DNA of 64,000 bases. Source: Lepraria neglecta (Eukaryota > Ascomycota > Lecanoromycetes > Lecanorales > Stereocaulaceae). The stretch spans positions 5,022,001-5,086,000 of the forward strand of contig CM065649.1 in NCBI GenBank assembly GCA_033220425.1, read 5' to 3'. The notes below the pieces were generated by a model, which saw only the letters and a program-made list of their open reading frames with translations, ran no database searches and was not told where the DNA came from. Made by a program: the position numbers and the translations under genes. This document shows, piece after piece, positions 1-13,441 of this stretch (position 1 is the stretch's first letter; the number at the start of each line of letters is the position of its first letter).

Positions 1-2510
1 TAATAAGGAAGAGAATAATAGAAAGGAAGGGGTTTTAATAGATAAGGACGAGCAGAAGGCGTTATAGATTAATAAGGCCTATATAGGCAGGACTCCAGGG
101 TCATATAATATCGAGATAGGTAGGGTAGTAGTAGCTAGAGTAGCTACGAAAGATATAGAGGCGTTAGAATAGGAGGATCGCGACAGGATATAAGTACTTC
201 AGCCTCTGTCTTATTATTTACTTACTACTAAATACTACCCTAGTGTTAATATAACCAAGGTAGAGGACCGTCCGTAATAGTCTTAGAAAACGTGGTAGTA
301 TATAGAGTCATTGTTCTAACTGCAGAAGGGAAACCAGTCTATTAAGAATATACGAACTCTCTATAGGTTATTATCTATTATAGCCCCTAACGGCAAGATA
401 AAAAAGATTATACTATATATTCATTAACTCTACTGCGCTGCTTGGATATACCGGCGTGCTTACTAGCAGGGGGGGTATTAATAGGGATGATCCCGGCTTT
501 AGCAAGGTTCGTATCTATTCCTAGCTTTTAATAAAACCTGCTATCAACTCGGACAATACTAATATCCGACTCGAACTAGACTCTAATGATTTTTATTATA
601 TATATCCTCAAGTATTAACTCTCCTTATAATAGTATAAGGTTTTCGAAATATATAAGTAGGATTATAAAAATCTCGAATAGTTTAAAGTATCAATCTATT
701 ATACTAAGTATCTCCTACCCTCGAAATTAAAGGTATAGAGTAGTAATAATATATATCCCTCTGCTAATAGATAGGATATCGGTTATCCGTATATCGAGAA
801 AAGTGCCGCCTATTTAACTAGCGTACCGAAGTAAGGTATTATTCTTATTATCGTACTAGCGAAAGTAATAGGTAACTAGTTACAAGAGTAGACGAAGATA
901 ATTAACACTTAATATCCAATATTGAAGCTATAGTACTTCTATACCTATATAGGTAAAATATATAATAATATTAACGCTACCCTACTTATATCGGAAAATA
1001 CTAAACTACTTCGATATAAAAAGGATAGAAAACCTAAACCTAGATAGGAGTATATTCTACTCCTTACGACTAAGGGCTCGTATAATAGGTATATTAAGGA
1101 AGTACTACAGGACTCTGAGTATCCATTCGTCTATAACTTCTATATTAGCTAGATCTTTATTGACAAGTTCTATAAGATAAGGACAGTAAAGGGTGAATAT
1201 CCTAAGATAGTCCTTGGCATTAAGGATGAGATTAGTACCTAAGTCCTAGTAAAAATACTAGAGGATAACGAGAACGAGTAGAATACTATAGATGATCGGC
1301 GTATGAAAATATACCGATTATCTTTGCCCTGGGTGTAGGGTTTCTCCGCTATACCGTGGATATACGACCTAACTAACTACTCGGCTATAATCTATATGAT
1401 CGAGTAGCCTTGGTAGTGCGCCGTTGAAGAGTATTAATATATAACTTACGACGAAGTCGAGGTTATTGGGAAACTAACCGCTAGCTACCAAAAGCGAAAG
1501 AATCCGGTTAATAAGAGCGAGAATAATAAGAATATCGTAGATATAAAGGCTATCTTGAACTCTATCGAAATTAAGCGGATACCTATAACTATAGATATTA
1601 ATAGAACTACCGAGCTTATTAAGCTACCTCCGTATAAGACTCGTTATATTATATACTTACTTAATCTAGAGTAAAAGGCAGCTCTTCGCACTAAGGATTA
1701 GAGGATCTAAGATATAGTAAAAGCCGAATATACTAGAGAATATATAATTACTCGCAAGGCTGGCAAGGAGATACCTACGCCAGCGATTAATAACTACTTT
1801 AAATACGCCTATAAGCTACGCGCTGCTACTATTATCCTAAGCCTTCTAGAATTCTCTTAGTATAACTACCTTACTCTTACTTAGGATAAGCTTAAAGGGG
1901 GGCCTTTATATAACGGCGGAAAGGGTTATATAGATTTTACAGAGTTAGCTAGCCTAATATAGAATTGGGCCAAGATACCGCTAGATAGTATTTATACTAA
2001 ATATATCGATGAACTTACTAGTAATATACCGAAGTTAGTAAAACTTAAAGAGTTAATCGGCTTGCTAGGGGAAGATATCTACAGGCGACCAGAGAAACTG
2101 GTTATATTTACTAGTTCTCCTGTTATCGTATATATTCTAGCGGTAGTAAGTCTATATCTCTTCCGCTGTTCTACCTTAACCTTATACTAACCTTGCTCTA
2201 GTAGTTTAAAAAGTATTTTCCTAGTAAATAGCTATAGTATAGCTCGACCGTACCTTCCGAGAAGCGAGATAAGTTATATATATAGCTATTCTAAGAAGAG
2301 GATAATAAGCGCTTCCTTATCTCTACGAAACATATCCTTAGAACTAGTATTACCCTGACCTGTATATTCAGAAGTATAAATATGGATATAGACTAGATAT
2401 AATTCTATAATATTTAGTGCGATAGGCAGGTAGTTCGGTTATCTCAGCGAAATCCAAAGATATATAACTACTACTTTATTACGGACGATAAATATAGAGT
2501 AGATTAGAAG
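1..2510. repeat. RIP-degraded repeat, copy 1 (unclassified)
   Basis: This AT-rich stretch is repeated, diverged and shortened, at about 4,565-6,345. Matching landmarks are the segment reading NIEIGRVVVARVA (about 98-140 here, 4,680-4,720 in copy 2) and the region around 1,680-1,930 (about 5,545-5,790 in copy 2). The plus strand about 40-470 can be read as a roughly 140-residue open segment in which only TAG/TAA stops occur, and the same reading is conserved in copy 2, so it was once coding. Copy 1 begins before the window. I recognise no transposase, reverse transcriptase or helicase domain with confidence. Confidence 0.6.
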
Positions 2511-3339
2511 GTATTATTTAAATAGAGCAGAGATAATATAATAAGGTAATAGGCGTATAAATAAGCTAGATATTTCTAGCTAAATAATAGCGCGCTTTTG
2601 CGGGTTTCTTTTCTTCTACTCGGCGGTACTTTAACTTCGTATAAGATAGATATAAGACTCTTATTACCCTTCTATAGTAATATTAAATCTAATCTATACT
2701 AGTTCGGGAAGACTTGAAAGTACTTAGATTACTAGCTATTCCCCTTTGCTTTCTCCTATCTTTAGTAGATATTTCGCGCTATAGTCTTCCTTAAATGTCC
2801 GCCACCAAAATCTAGATATACTATATACTTATATACTAAATACAAGCTATAGGTAAAAGGGAATATAATTTATAGCCCTAACTTGCTAGATTGTAATCGT
2901 ATTTGATACGAACTATATACGCTACTATACTCCTTTATAACGTATTATCTTAAGTTATAATCTTCCTTATAATACCCTTCTATTAATATAGACTCTTTTA
3001 ACTAAGACTATTATTAAATAAAGGGAGAAACCTACTCGAAAGTCAAGTAGTTATACCTGTACTTAATATAGATACTATATAGGGAATAGCCTACGCGTCG
3101 AATAATATCGAGTATTAGATAGTATTCGAGTTAGATAACTCTCGATATCCGAGTCGAACAGCGCTTAATATACTTAGTATTCGAGTTAGACATCGCTTAT
3201 TATATACTAATTACTATAGGCTTAGTATAGAATTATTCTTTATATATTATATATCGACCTTTTAATCCTTTCCTATACTCCTTTCTCTTATTACTAACAT
3301 ATTAATTAATACTCTATATATTATATATATACCCGCTAT
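2511..3339. other. AT-rich spacer between the two repeat copies
   Basis: No gene is visible. The sequence is AT-rich and rich in TA dinucleotides, like the flanking RIPed repeats. It contains short pieces related to the tract ATCGAGT/TCGAGTTAGA around 3,100-3,190, but no terminal repeat or open frame that I can assign. Confidence 0.4.
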
Positions 3340-5050
3340 AGAATACCGGTACGAGCCCGTAGCCGTCGCCGCCGACGTTTTCCCCTCCTCTCTAGCCTCT
3401 TTACCTTCTACCGAATTCTACGAAAATACTAACCCCGGGAATTAGACAGTCTCGGTTATTTTGTATAGCCTTATAGTTAAATAGGCCTACTATAAGGAGA
3501 TTCGAGTAGTATTAAAGAAAGAGATAGAAAGGAGATATATCGTTAGTATATCCCTAGGGATACCGGAGAACTAGGCTAAACTCGGCGAGGCCTTACAGTA
3601 GTTAGAAATAGTATTTCCCTCCGTTTTCACACCTAGAATCCCCTAACCCTAGCTAGAGAGTTATAAATTAGGTATAGCTAGAAAGATTAATAATACCTAT
3701 AATCACTATCGTAATTATAGAAGGCGTACTATACCGTCTCTCTCTACGGATAGTACTCTATATATAGTATATCCGCTTACCTTTAGTGAAATAGGATTCT
3801 ATATCCGGTTAATAGAGATAACAGTAAATACGCTTTTCTTTGCCTCCGATATCATTAAGGAGAAAAAACCTCTAGCTAGTATTATATTAGACGAGATCGA
3901 ATTTAGAATATTTAAAGAGGTCTTACGCGAGGATAGTATCTATAATAGCTCGACCGACCGAATTCTTTATTATATTAGCAAAAACGATATTAAAGTTGAT
4001 CACGCCTGCAAATTCAAGGCGGCTACCTTATAGATATATAATATAGGCGAGAATCCTATCTTGTTTCATATTAAGACGCGCCTGCAAGGTATATATCTTA
4101 TACTTTACTTCGATCGTACTCCTACTAACTATACTCTAGTAAAATAGCGGGCCTACGTAAAATATTAAATAATAGGCATACTTTACGTCTATTTCCGCGG
4201 TATATTAGTAAACCTAGTTAATTATAGTACGCCGATACTACTAAATTATATACTCTAGTATTCTTCTTCGTTCTAACTTAGTAAAGGGCCTCTACTTCTT
4301 CGTATTTTATTCTTCCTATTATTACTATCCCTATTATACCTCTATATAACCTTACCGGGCTAGATATTCTTCTCTTATAGTATAACCTAAGAATATAACC
4401 TATAATATACAGAATCCTCTACACGAAGACTCTACTACCTCTCCTACTAAATTCCCCGCCCTAAAGCCTTATAAATTCTCCCCCTTAATTAAGCAAGCCT
4501 GCTAGTATTTCCTACCCGGCCTCTAAATAATCCTATATTTATCTATTCCGATATAAATAATAGTAGCTATACTAGTAATTAGGAAGAGAAGGAGTAAGAG
4601 GAGGAAGGGGATACTATAGAAGAGGATAAGGAGAAGGCGTTAAAGGTTAGCAAGGCCTATAATAGCAGGGTTCCGAAGTTATATAATATCGAGATAGGTA
4701 GGGTAGTAGTAGCTAGAGTAGCTATAAAAGATCTGGAGGTATTAGAATAGGAGGATCGCGATAGGATATAAGTACTTTAACCTCTACCTTACTATTTGCT
4801 TACTACTAAATACTACCCTAGTATTAATATAACTAAGGTAGAGGACTATCCGTAATAGTCTCAGAAAACGTGGTAGTATATAGAGTTATTATTTCAGCTA
4901 TAGAAGGGAAACCGGTCTATATAGAATATACGAAACCTCCGTAGGTTATTATCTATTATAGCCCCTAACGGCAAAATGAAGAAGATTATACCGTTTATTT
5001 ATTAGCTATACTACGCGGCTTAGATAAGATAGCAGGCTTTCTAATAGGGG
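3340..5050 (+). pseudogene. Degenerate long ORF of the unclassified repeat
   Basis: One plus-strand frame (codons in register with position 3,353) can be followed from about 3,350 to about 4,130 and again from about 4,480 to about 5,050, interrupted almost only by TAG and TAA, the stops RIP makes from CAG, CAA and TGG. The middle part (4,150-4,480) looks frameshifted. The 3' part matches the coding segment at 40-470, so this is the gene of the repeated unit. No family was recognised; a transposon gag or an accessory protein is possible. Confidence 0.4.
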
Positions 5051-6345
5051 GAGCTATCTATAGGCGAGATTCTAGTTTAGGGATGTCTAAACTAAATTAT
5101 TACTTCTATTAAGGACTCTAGTCGACTCGGATAATATAGATATTCGACTCGGGTAATACTAACGTCCGACTCTATCTAGATCGAAATCTATATATATAAA
5201 ATCATCCAATAATTCAAAACATCGCCTTATTATAATAAGTATCTCTTACTAGAGAGATTAAAGCTACGGAGTTATTATAATATATATCTATCGGCTTATA
5301 AATAGAATATTAGTTATCCGTGTATCAAGAATAGTACTACCCGGAATATTAGCGCAGCGAAGTTAGGTATTATTCTTACTATCGTACTAGCGAAAGTAGT
5401 AGGTAATTGGTTATAATAGTAGACGAAGATAATCGATATAAAGCGGACGCTATATACTTAAGATATCTCTGGGACTACCGATCTGGTATAACTACCTCCC
5501 TACAAGATTTATTATATTATATACCCGCCTTCGACAGTATAAAATATAGCTCTTCGCACTAAGGATTAAAGGATCTAAGATAAAGCGAAAGTAAAATATA
5601 CTAGATAATATATAATTGCTTGTAAGGCTAGCAAGGAGATACCTGCGCTAATAACTACTAACTACTTTAAACATATATATAAACTACGCGCCGCTACTAT
5701 GGTCCCAAGCCTTCTAGGATTCGCTCGGCTCAATAACCTATCTCTATATGCGGATAAGCTTGAAGGGGGGATTTATATAACGGCGGCGAGGGTTGTACAA
5801 ACTTTGTAGAGTTAGCTAATCTAAGAGAAGACTAGACTAAATACTCGCTAGCTAGTATCTATATCTATTATATCGAATATTTTGTTAATAATAGTCCGAA
5901 GTTGGTTATATTGAAGGATTTAATTATTAAACTAAGGGAGGACATCGTTAGAAGACCGCAATAACTGTCTATAATTACCAAGCTATCTACTACTATATAT
6001 ATTCTGGTAATAGTAGGTCTATAGCTCTTCCGCTATTTCGCCTTGGCTTTATACTAACCTTACTCTAGTAGTTTAAAAGGTATTATCCTAATAAATGACT
6101 ATAGCGTAGCTTGGCCTTACCTTCCGGGAAATGAGATGAATTGTTCGTGTAGATATGCCAAGGAGATAACTATTATCACTTTGTTCCCCCTACGAACTAT
6201 ATTCTTGAAACCGGTATTATCCTTACCCGTACCTCTAGAAGCGTGAATATAGATACGGACTGGATAAAGTGCTATAGGATTTGATACTATAGGCGGGTCG
6301 TTCGGTAGTAATAGCAAAGATAGAAGGTATATGAGTACGGTATAT
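4565..6345. repeat. RIP-degraded repeat, copy 2 (unclassified)
   Basis: This is a direct copy of 1-2,510. It keeps the same order of landmarks but lacks roughly 660 bp that copy 1 has between about 900 and 1,560. The two copies differ mainly by C/T and G/A changes, as expected if both were mutated by RIP. The offset between the copies is about 4.5 kb before the deletion and about 3.9 kb after it. Confidence 0.6.
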
Positions 6346-9300
6346 TTCTGGATGAGGTAAAGGGATCTTGATTTGATTATTATCTAGATAGGCGGATAGA
6401 AAGCTCTTAGTAAGAGTAGGTATAATATAATAGAATTAACCTATAGGTATTGCTAGCAGCAAATTTGAGGACTAGTTTAAATATTATAAATAGTAGACCC
6501 CGTCGTTCGAATTGGAGACTAGAGAAACCATACTATTTAACTTAACGTCACCGATATAATATTTATATCCCAGAATCCCGCTATAAAGACCTAGCTAATA
6601 CTACCCGCCGCTTTTCCTAATCTAGATTCGTCTTCTCTAATAAATCCAAACGCCGTCGCTACTACAGAGGATATAGTTCCGCTAACTCAATATATATCCG
6701 CTAGTAGAGATTCTCTTTATAGGACGTGTTATAAATAGAAGGAGATATCTAATTATTATTAACTAAGTTGAAGAACTGATTTAATCGGTTAAGCTGATAA
6801 TGTAACTCTATATCCTACCTATATAACTTAAGAGCCGGCGGCAAAGTATATATTATTAACACGAATCTAGTGAGTCCGGCTCTGTATATATTCATTGATA
6901 GATACTCGAGTAGGTAGTATCTAAGGTCTTAAGGTCCCGGGCTAATGGGGCGGAGGCGGCGTATACTCGTCGAGGATATAGAAGAAATGGCGATATTCGT
7001 TATACGTAGGAGAACTATAGCTAGAGATATAGTCCTGGTAGTAACCTGTTTAAAAAGGTAGGAAAATTTTGTTCGACTCGGATAGACTTTTATCTAACTC
7101 GGCTAAGTTTCTATCTAACTTAGTTAATAGTCTTTAAGCTAACTCGATTTTATATTAATATTATATTAATTAAAATAATACGATAATAATACGCTAAAGA
7201 AGCCTGTCCCTTTCTGAAAACCTTCGCCTTCTTCCCCTAAGAACCTCGCCCGTCTAGCTACCTATAACTAGCTATATCGTCGTAGATTATACTCCTTAAT
7301 ATCTTATACTACCTCGTTACTAGTAAAGACCTATATATATATTAGATAGATAATAGAGATCTTCTAATAATAGCTAAGATAAAGGGAGAATGACTAGTAG
7401 CTACTAGAAAAGCCTAGGAGACTAAAGCGAATAAGCGAAAGGTACGATTCGAACTGAGTAACTTATTCTATATATTAATATATTAGTAGATTAAGGCTAT
7501 TAAAGAAAAGTAGCTAGAACCCGAGAGAAGTACCGAAGGGGATAATAGAGTAGTAGAGTCTAGGAAACATCGAAGACGTAATAGTAACCTTAGCGAGGAT
7601 ATCTCTAAAAAAAAATATAAAGAAGAGGTCTCTTCAAAGATAACCAGTGTTAAGGATATCGAAATATCTTCTAATAACCCTATAACCAGCCCTGCAAAGA
7701 GACTAGTACCTGCTATCGTTATAGGGGTATAACTTCCCTATACTCCTATATTCGGTCCGTTGGATAACTCTATATTTAGGAGATAGAAAAGATAGGCTTC
7801 TCTGTTATAAGTACGATTAGTATATAATAATAGATATAACCTATTAACCGTATAGCGTAAACAGACGTGGCTGTTAATATCTAGAATCGATACCGTATTA
7901 TAAAGCGATACGAGTATTACCTAAAAGAAGACCGTAAGTTGCCTATCGACGTCACGTATATATTTAATACGCTAATATAGAAAGAAGGAAACAATATAGA
8001 ACTATATAATAAAACGAGGTCCTCAAGGGAATATAGATACTAGGAACCACCTACGCAGCTCGGTAAATAATGAATTAGAGACGCGTATTTATCAAATATA
8101 GCTGAAATAGCCGATAGTGCAGGAATAATAAAACCGAACATCTTTATATATAGAGTAGAATGGCCAGCGTGCCGGATAACCTACCTAGACGCCCTAATAG
8201 ATAATAACTGATAAGTTTAAATCTACTAGTAAGAAATATCGAAAATCGAGAGAGAATCTGATCAGCAGACGGAAGGATGAATCAATAGTATGTTTACCTC
8301 AGTATATAGGTCTTATAATAACTAATTGTTATAGTCGGTACAATATAAGCAGCGATAGCTAACCCGTACCGTACCACCTACACGGCGCAAGCGGCCGAAT
8401 TCCAGTACCGCGACTACGGGATAATTATCTAATCCTGATGATCGGGTTCTATTATCTAAAAAGACAAGGCCTAGACCATTATCGACTTTGTTACCTATAC
8501 CTATATATATATCGGATATTGAATCTAAAGACGACTATAAGGAGGTAACCGCGGAGGAGGCGGCGGGACCTATCGCTTGGGGTAGTTCTAGGCGTCGCCA
8601 AGCGCAAAGATACCAATCCTCACGGGAATATCAATATATTTTCCACGTAACGAAGCCTATATTCCTCTCTAAGATTATGGGCGGTAATAATACTAATAGC
8701 CTATTACCGTGGCTAGAATATAACCCGGTAGCTCTAAGTAACCTTATAATAAGAATATAGAGAGAATAGAAGGCTAAGCTCTAAAGAACGAAGGGGCCTT
8801 AAGTTATCGGCGATCTAGATACCTTAGGTAATATACTAACTCCTGAAGAAGCTCGCAAGGTTATTACTCCTAAACCCCTATCTATTTATATAACGCCGCG
8901 TAATAGCTAATATCTTCGCAGCTTATAGATAGCCTGAGCGAATTTAGAAGTTTTATAATAAGGAAAATAAGATTAACCATTAAAATAGTAGTAGAATAGC
9001 TATACCTAATAGTCGAGGACCGGAAGAATAATATATCGAACCTACTATTTGATATACGATTTACTTTCACGGATCTAGAGAAAGGTATAAGTATTCTTCT
9101 TTCCTAAACGAGAATGAAATATATAGCTAATAGGTCTAAGATAAGGGTCGTTTTCTGGTACCGATAATTATGATAAGTCTATATCGCGTTTTTTTTTTCT
9201 AATAGAATAAGTGCTATTAGACTTAGGTATAAGAGTATAGATCTATAGAAACCTTTACCCGCTGGTGCTATTATTTTCGTTGTGATAGCGCTTTATTATA

Positions 9301-10050
9301 TATTCGAAGAATATAAATATAGCTCCTATAGGATCAAGAGATAGGACGGTATATTAGTTAGTAGTAAGTTAACCTAATACTCGAAGAACAACCTATATAC
9401 TGATAATACCTTGAGCTATATTCGAATATATAATAGAGGTATAGTACGATATAGGTGAAATCAAAACGCGGATAGTTACGGGACTACTTTATCGTCGAAT
9501 AATGGACTACTACTATATAAACAGGTATAGTAAGAACCGTCGACTACCAGTTACTAATATATTCAAGGATTCCCTGGAAGATCTGAAAAATTAACCGGAC
9601 CTTCAGAGCGTTCTAGAGGAGATAGGAATAAATGATACTAGTATAATAGGCTAAGAAGAAGAGTACGGAAATAATAAAGAATATACGGTATATATAAGAA
9701 GCGATTATAGGTATATATTATCGGCTAATACTGAAATTAAGGCTAAAGAACTATCTCCCGAGGAGGGTCTCGACGAGACTAATTCAGAGTTTGGAAACTA
9801 GGATAGTGTTTTCGCTTCCCTTACCTTCGGTAATAATTTAGTAGAGATAATAGATATCCAGGTATTTTTAATATAGGACTTCGAGCGTATATAGAAGGAG
9901 GCCGGCCTATAAGTAGATAAGAGTCTTTGGGAAGAGGATTGTATTATAGACGTCGAAGAGTAGAGTAGGTCGGTAGAGAGGTAGATCATAGAGGATAAAA
10001 TAGTATATCTGAATATTATTCTAATAGGAGAAGAATCTGAGGACTAGGCT
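6346..10050. other. RIP-degraded, unclassified repetitive DNA
   Basis: No intact gene is present. The sequence is dominated by TA, TAG and TAT words. Degenerate coding-like stretches occur on the plus strand, for example 7,480-7,960 and 8,488-8,880, where an 8,488-8,760 frame reads on past TAG stops. No family motif is recognisable. A 10-nt T run lies near 9,189. I see no LTRs or inverted terminal repeats that would bound an element here. Confidence 0.45.
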
Positions 10051-10590
10051 ACTAAGGATACTGCGGAGGGGATAGAGAATAGATTGATAGAGTATAAAGC
10101 TTAGGCGGGAGGAAGCCTGACGGAATCAAGCTGTCAGTAATCGAATATATAGCTATTGAACGTATAATATGAAAATGATTATCGCATTGTCTTTTAAAAT
10201 CGCCTAGCTCGGATAATACTGCCTGCAGGTTAATTCTGGATAAGATATCTGACTCGAACATACCTACTACAGCGGAGGATGTATCCGAACTGTCTGACTC
10301 GGATGACTTCTTATCTACTGATATTGTCGATGTACTACCTGAGTGTATATATTTCGCATTCTGGAATAAATGCGCAATGGTGGCGTTAGTCCACGAAAGC
10401 AACTTTTGATACTAATATTGTAGGTGCCTAGCGTAGCAATTTGAGGTTGCAGATGCTGCTGTCGGCAACCTCGAGTTACTGATTTGGCTGATTTCTCGGT
10501 CCGTAATCGACATGGGATGCAGACCCTAATCGCTATACGGCCTGCTAATAGCGCAAAACTAGCTGTGACGCTAATGATATAATCTTTTGG
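10051..10590. other. Less-RIPed spacer left of the Copia remnant
   Basis: Base composition is closer to normal than in the flanks (CA and TG words are kept), especially 10,080-10,560. A 116-codon minus-strand frame (10,402-10,052) is open, but it has no recognisable domain and no supporting introns or homology that I can name, so I do not call a gene. Confidence 0.35.
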
Positions 10591-12520
10591 GAAAGCGCGA
10601 TATAACGAGGTATTCGGATATTAAAACAGGTCTAATTCTTAACTACTTTATTAATAGCCTCAAGTAGACGGATCCTACCTAGACCGTAATATTACTTTAT
10701 AATTTATAGCTTAGACGTTCTCGAAATAAGAAAGCATTTACCTTTATAGAAGTCCTCAATCTCTTTCGACAAATTAGTATAGATAATCTACTATCTAGTA
10801 ACTCCGCATCCTTATTATATACGGTAACGCTATAAGATTAACCTCTAGTATCTATATCTACAAACCCTCAAAAATTAAAAAAGGAATAGCCCTAGGAATA
10901 TACTTATAGGATGGCATATTAGTATAGTAATTACTATTACCTTATCGAATTACTACGTCCCAATAGCTAGAAACCTAATACTAAGATTATTAAGAAAGTA
11001 GAAGAAGCCCTAAAGGATTTAAAAGTTAAAGCTAACGTCGAAAAGGCTAGGAAGTAGAGAGCTAATAAGTAGATATCGAAAATAACTACTAAGCCTCTAA
11101 CTGAACTATAGAATCTAAGAACCTCTATAATAAAATAGTATTATAGCGATCCTATAGTAGTCCTTAATATAAAGGACTATAATATTATAAACTCTTGGAT
11201 ACTAGATTCCGGATCGAATATCTATATCTATAACGATTCCTATCGCTTTAAAATAACTTACTTAACTATATCCGACGACTATCTTATTTCCGGATTAATA
11301 ATATATCCTATTACTACCTATAGGATAGTCAATATTACTATTACGTTACTAACTAGTAGGATAGAAAATATTTCACTCAAACAAGTAGCCTTGATCCTAG
11401 GATTCTTTACTAACTTAGTCTTATTTAGTAAGGCAAAGGCTATAAACATTTATTAGAATACTATAAAGGATACTCTATATATATTTAGTAGTAACGGAAG
11501 ATAGGATCACTTCTACCAGCTTAAACTATATAATAGATATTAGATTATTAAATATAATAACCTACTATTAGCGAAACAAATCTTTACTTTATCCGCTACG
11601 AATTCTAACTTATTAATAAAGGTAGCTTTAAAAGCTATATCTTAGTAAAAAACTTTCGAAGCTTCGCTAAACTATCTATACTAAATAATAGGCTATATAA
11701 GAGCTGATACTATTTCTAAGCTACTAACTATAGCTAAAGGACTAAAGCTTACTTCGCTATATACTTAAAACGAGTTTAAAACCTGCGAAACCTGTTGCCT
11801 ATCGAAAGTATATCGGATTATTTTAAGAAGAAGTGATAATGAAGTCCTATCAACACGTCCACTTTATTAAGTAGCCTATAATCCTATTTCTATAGAGCAA
11901 GGCTATAATAGGTATATTTAGATCAGTCATTTTGTCTGCTAGAATACCTATCTCTATTAGTTATAGATACATCGTAACAAGTATAAGGCTACTAATATAG
12001 TCGCCCGTATAGTTAATATCGTAGAAAATCAGTACTAATAGCAGATAACTTTCCTTCGTACTAATAGTAAGAAGTCCTTAGGATAAGCCTTCGAAGACCT
12101 ACTTACTAGGTATAGTATCTAATTAGAGCGTACTACTCTATATACCCCTGCCTAAAACGGAAAATCCGAGCGCTCTAGGGGGGTAATTATTCAGAAAGCC
12201 AGATATATAGGGATTAGTACTAACTTACTATATGATCTATAGCCGGAAACAGTATCAGCAGCGGTATACATCCTTAACCGCACCCTAATATCTAGGACGG
12301 GAATAACACCGTTCGAAGCCCTTTACCACTTAAAGCCGACGCTCTCATATATAAAGATTTATAGCTACAGAGCTTACCCTCTCATTTACAACATTCCAAA
12401 GCTCAAGAAGCTAGAGCCTCGAGCTCACATTGGGTATCTAGTAGGGTACAGCTCCAGGAATATCTATCGCATTTGGATTCCTAGTAAGAAGAGCAAGAAC
12501 TGCTACAAGCCATATAAATC

Positions 12521-13159
12521 TTGCAAGAAATCCCTGAAGCTCTACTGGCCGATAATCAAGATGAACAGGAGCTAGAGATTCCTATTCCTAGCAATGGCAA
12601 TACTACTCCAATCCTACCTCCCAAGATAACAACTAATAAACACCAATTATACATATCACCGCCGTTATCAGAAGTGGTCGATCCTAATGAATCTACATCC
12701 TTATCGGCATCCTCATTAGGAACACTACCAGTAGGTGACGGAGATAGTAACTGGGAATATCGACCAACAGGAGCTCCCGCTCCCCGCTCCAACGATATAT
12801 CCGCAGATGTGAATAAGGATAACATCCTTCCTTCCAGAACCAGGAACCGTCGACAAGCTCATGCGGTAGCCATCAACAATCTACATGATCTTTCAGGAAA
12901 TCCAGGAAAAACGGGTCACAGCCTCATGGATTCCCACGGCCGATATGCCAGCAGATGGCCTCACCAAAGCTTTACCAATTCAAAAACACCAAAACTTCAT
13001 CAAACTCCTCAACATGGCCGACATTTCAACCCTCATTGTGTGAGATTTTTTCAGCCTGATCGCATCAGCGCTCAAGCTGGGGGGGTGTGTTGTATGCTAT
13101 TTGCCATTTTCCTTTATCACCATTTCTTTGTCAACATTCTAGCGTCTTCTACTGTTTAA
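12521..13159 (+). pseudogene. Copia pol fragment, open but not a host gene
   Basis: A 212-codon open frame that looks like a gene but is the Copia pol hinge fused, out of frame, to sequence whose true reading frame is the RNase H C-terminus ending at 13,047-13,049 (TGA). The last third of the frame is therefore nonsense. Unlike the rest of the element upstream, this piece keeps normal CA/TG content. Confidence 0.8.
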
Positions 13160-13364
13160 CACTCCATCATGTATATTAGGAGCCTCATTCCATAGATTCT
13201 GGCTCCTCAGGCTGTTCACATTCATAGATCTCATTGATACATTGCAACGCTTACACCATAGCAACACCCTTCTTCTGAAAATATGTGATGGATGTATATA
13301 AAAAGCTTAATATAAAGTAGAGGAATATATTAATATACCTATTGGTTAAATTTTGTCTTGTATT
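13088..13364 (+). repeat. Copia LTR (approximate ends)
   Basis: The LTR follows a polypurine run and starts TGTTGTATGC. It ends near TTGAACCA, followed by TATTTGGTATACTAGC, which resembles the tRNA-Met type primer-binding site (TGGTAT..AGC) normally found just after a 5' LTR. This LTR therefore has 3'-internal sequence on its left and a 5'-internal start on its right, as if a tandem or recombined pair of elements had shared it. The ends are inferred. Confidence 0.5.
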
Positions 13365-13441
13365 TGAACCACTATTTGGTATACTAGCTCCAGCCTCTGT
13401 TCTGGCGGCTCTTTCTCCCCAGGTGGCGGTTCCACACCTAG

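Larger units (their letters stand above)
10591..13364 (+). mobile_element. Ty1/Copia retrotransposon remnant, RT deleted
   Basis: Plus-strand translation, reading through RIP stops, gives the Copia order: the end of gag, protease (WILDSGSN at about 11,195), GAG-pre-integrase and integrase (TPAQNGKSER at about 12,145; PRAHIGYLVGYSSRNIYRIW at about 12,417), the pol hinge (RTRNRRQAHAVAI at about 12,837), and the RNase H tail (WIPTADMPADGLTKALP at 12,928-12,980). Reverse transcriptase and most of RNase H are missing: at about 12,889 the hinge frame jumps to the RNase H tail in another frame, a deletion plus frameshift. The 5' end is truncated. A G-rich polypurine tract (13,078-13,085) precedes the LTR. 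Confidence 0.85.

Noticed and set aside
6117-6317. Minus-strand 66-codon frame with GTGKDNT, resembling a P-loop helicase (Helitron Pif1-like)
   Set aside because: The corresponding part of copy 1 (about 2,330-2,440) does not conserve the P-loop, and no other helicase motifs follow in order.
12556-12825. Minus-strand 89-codon frame
   Set aside because: It lies opposite the Copia pol hinge, whose plus-strand reading is clearly the real one.
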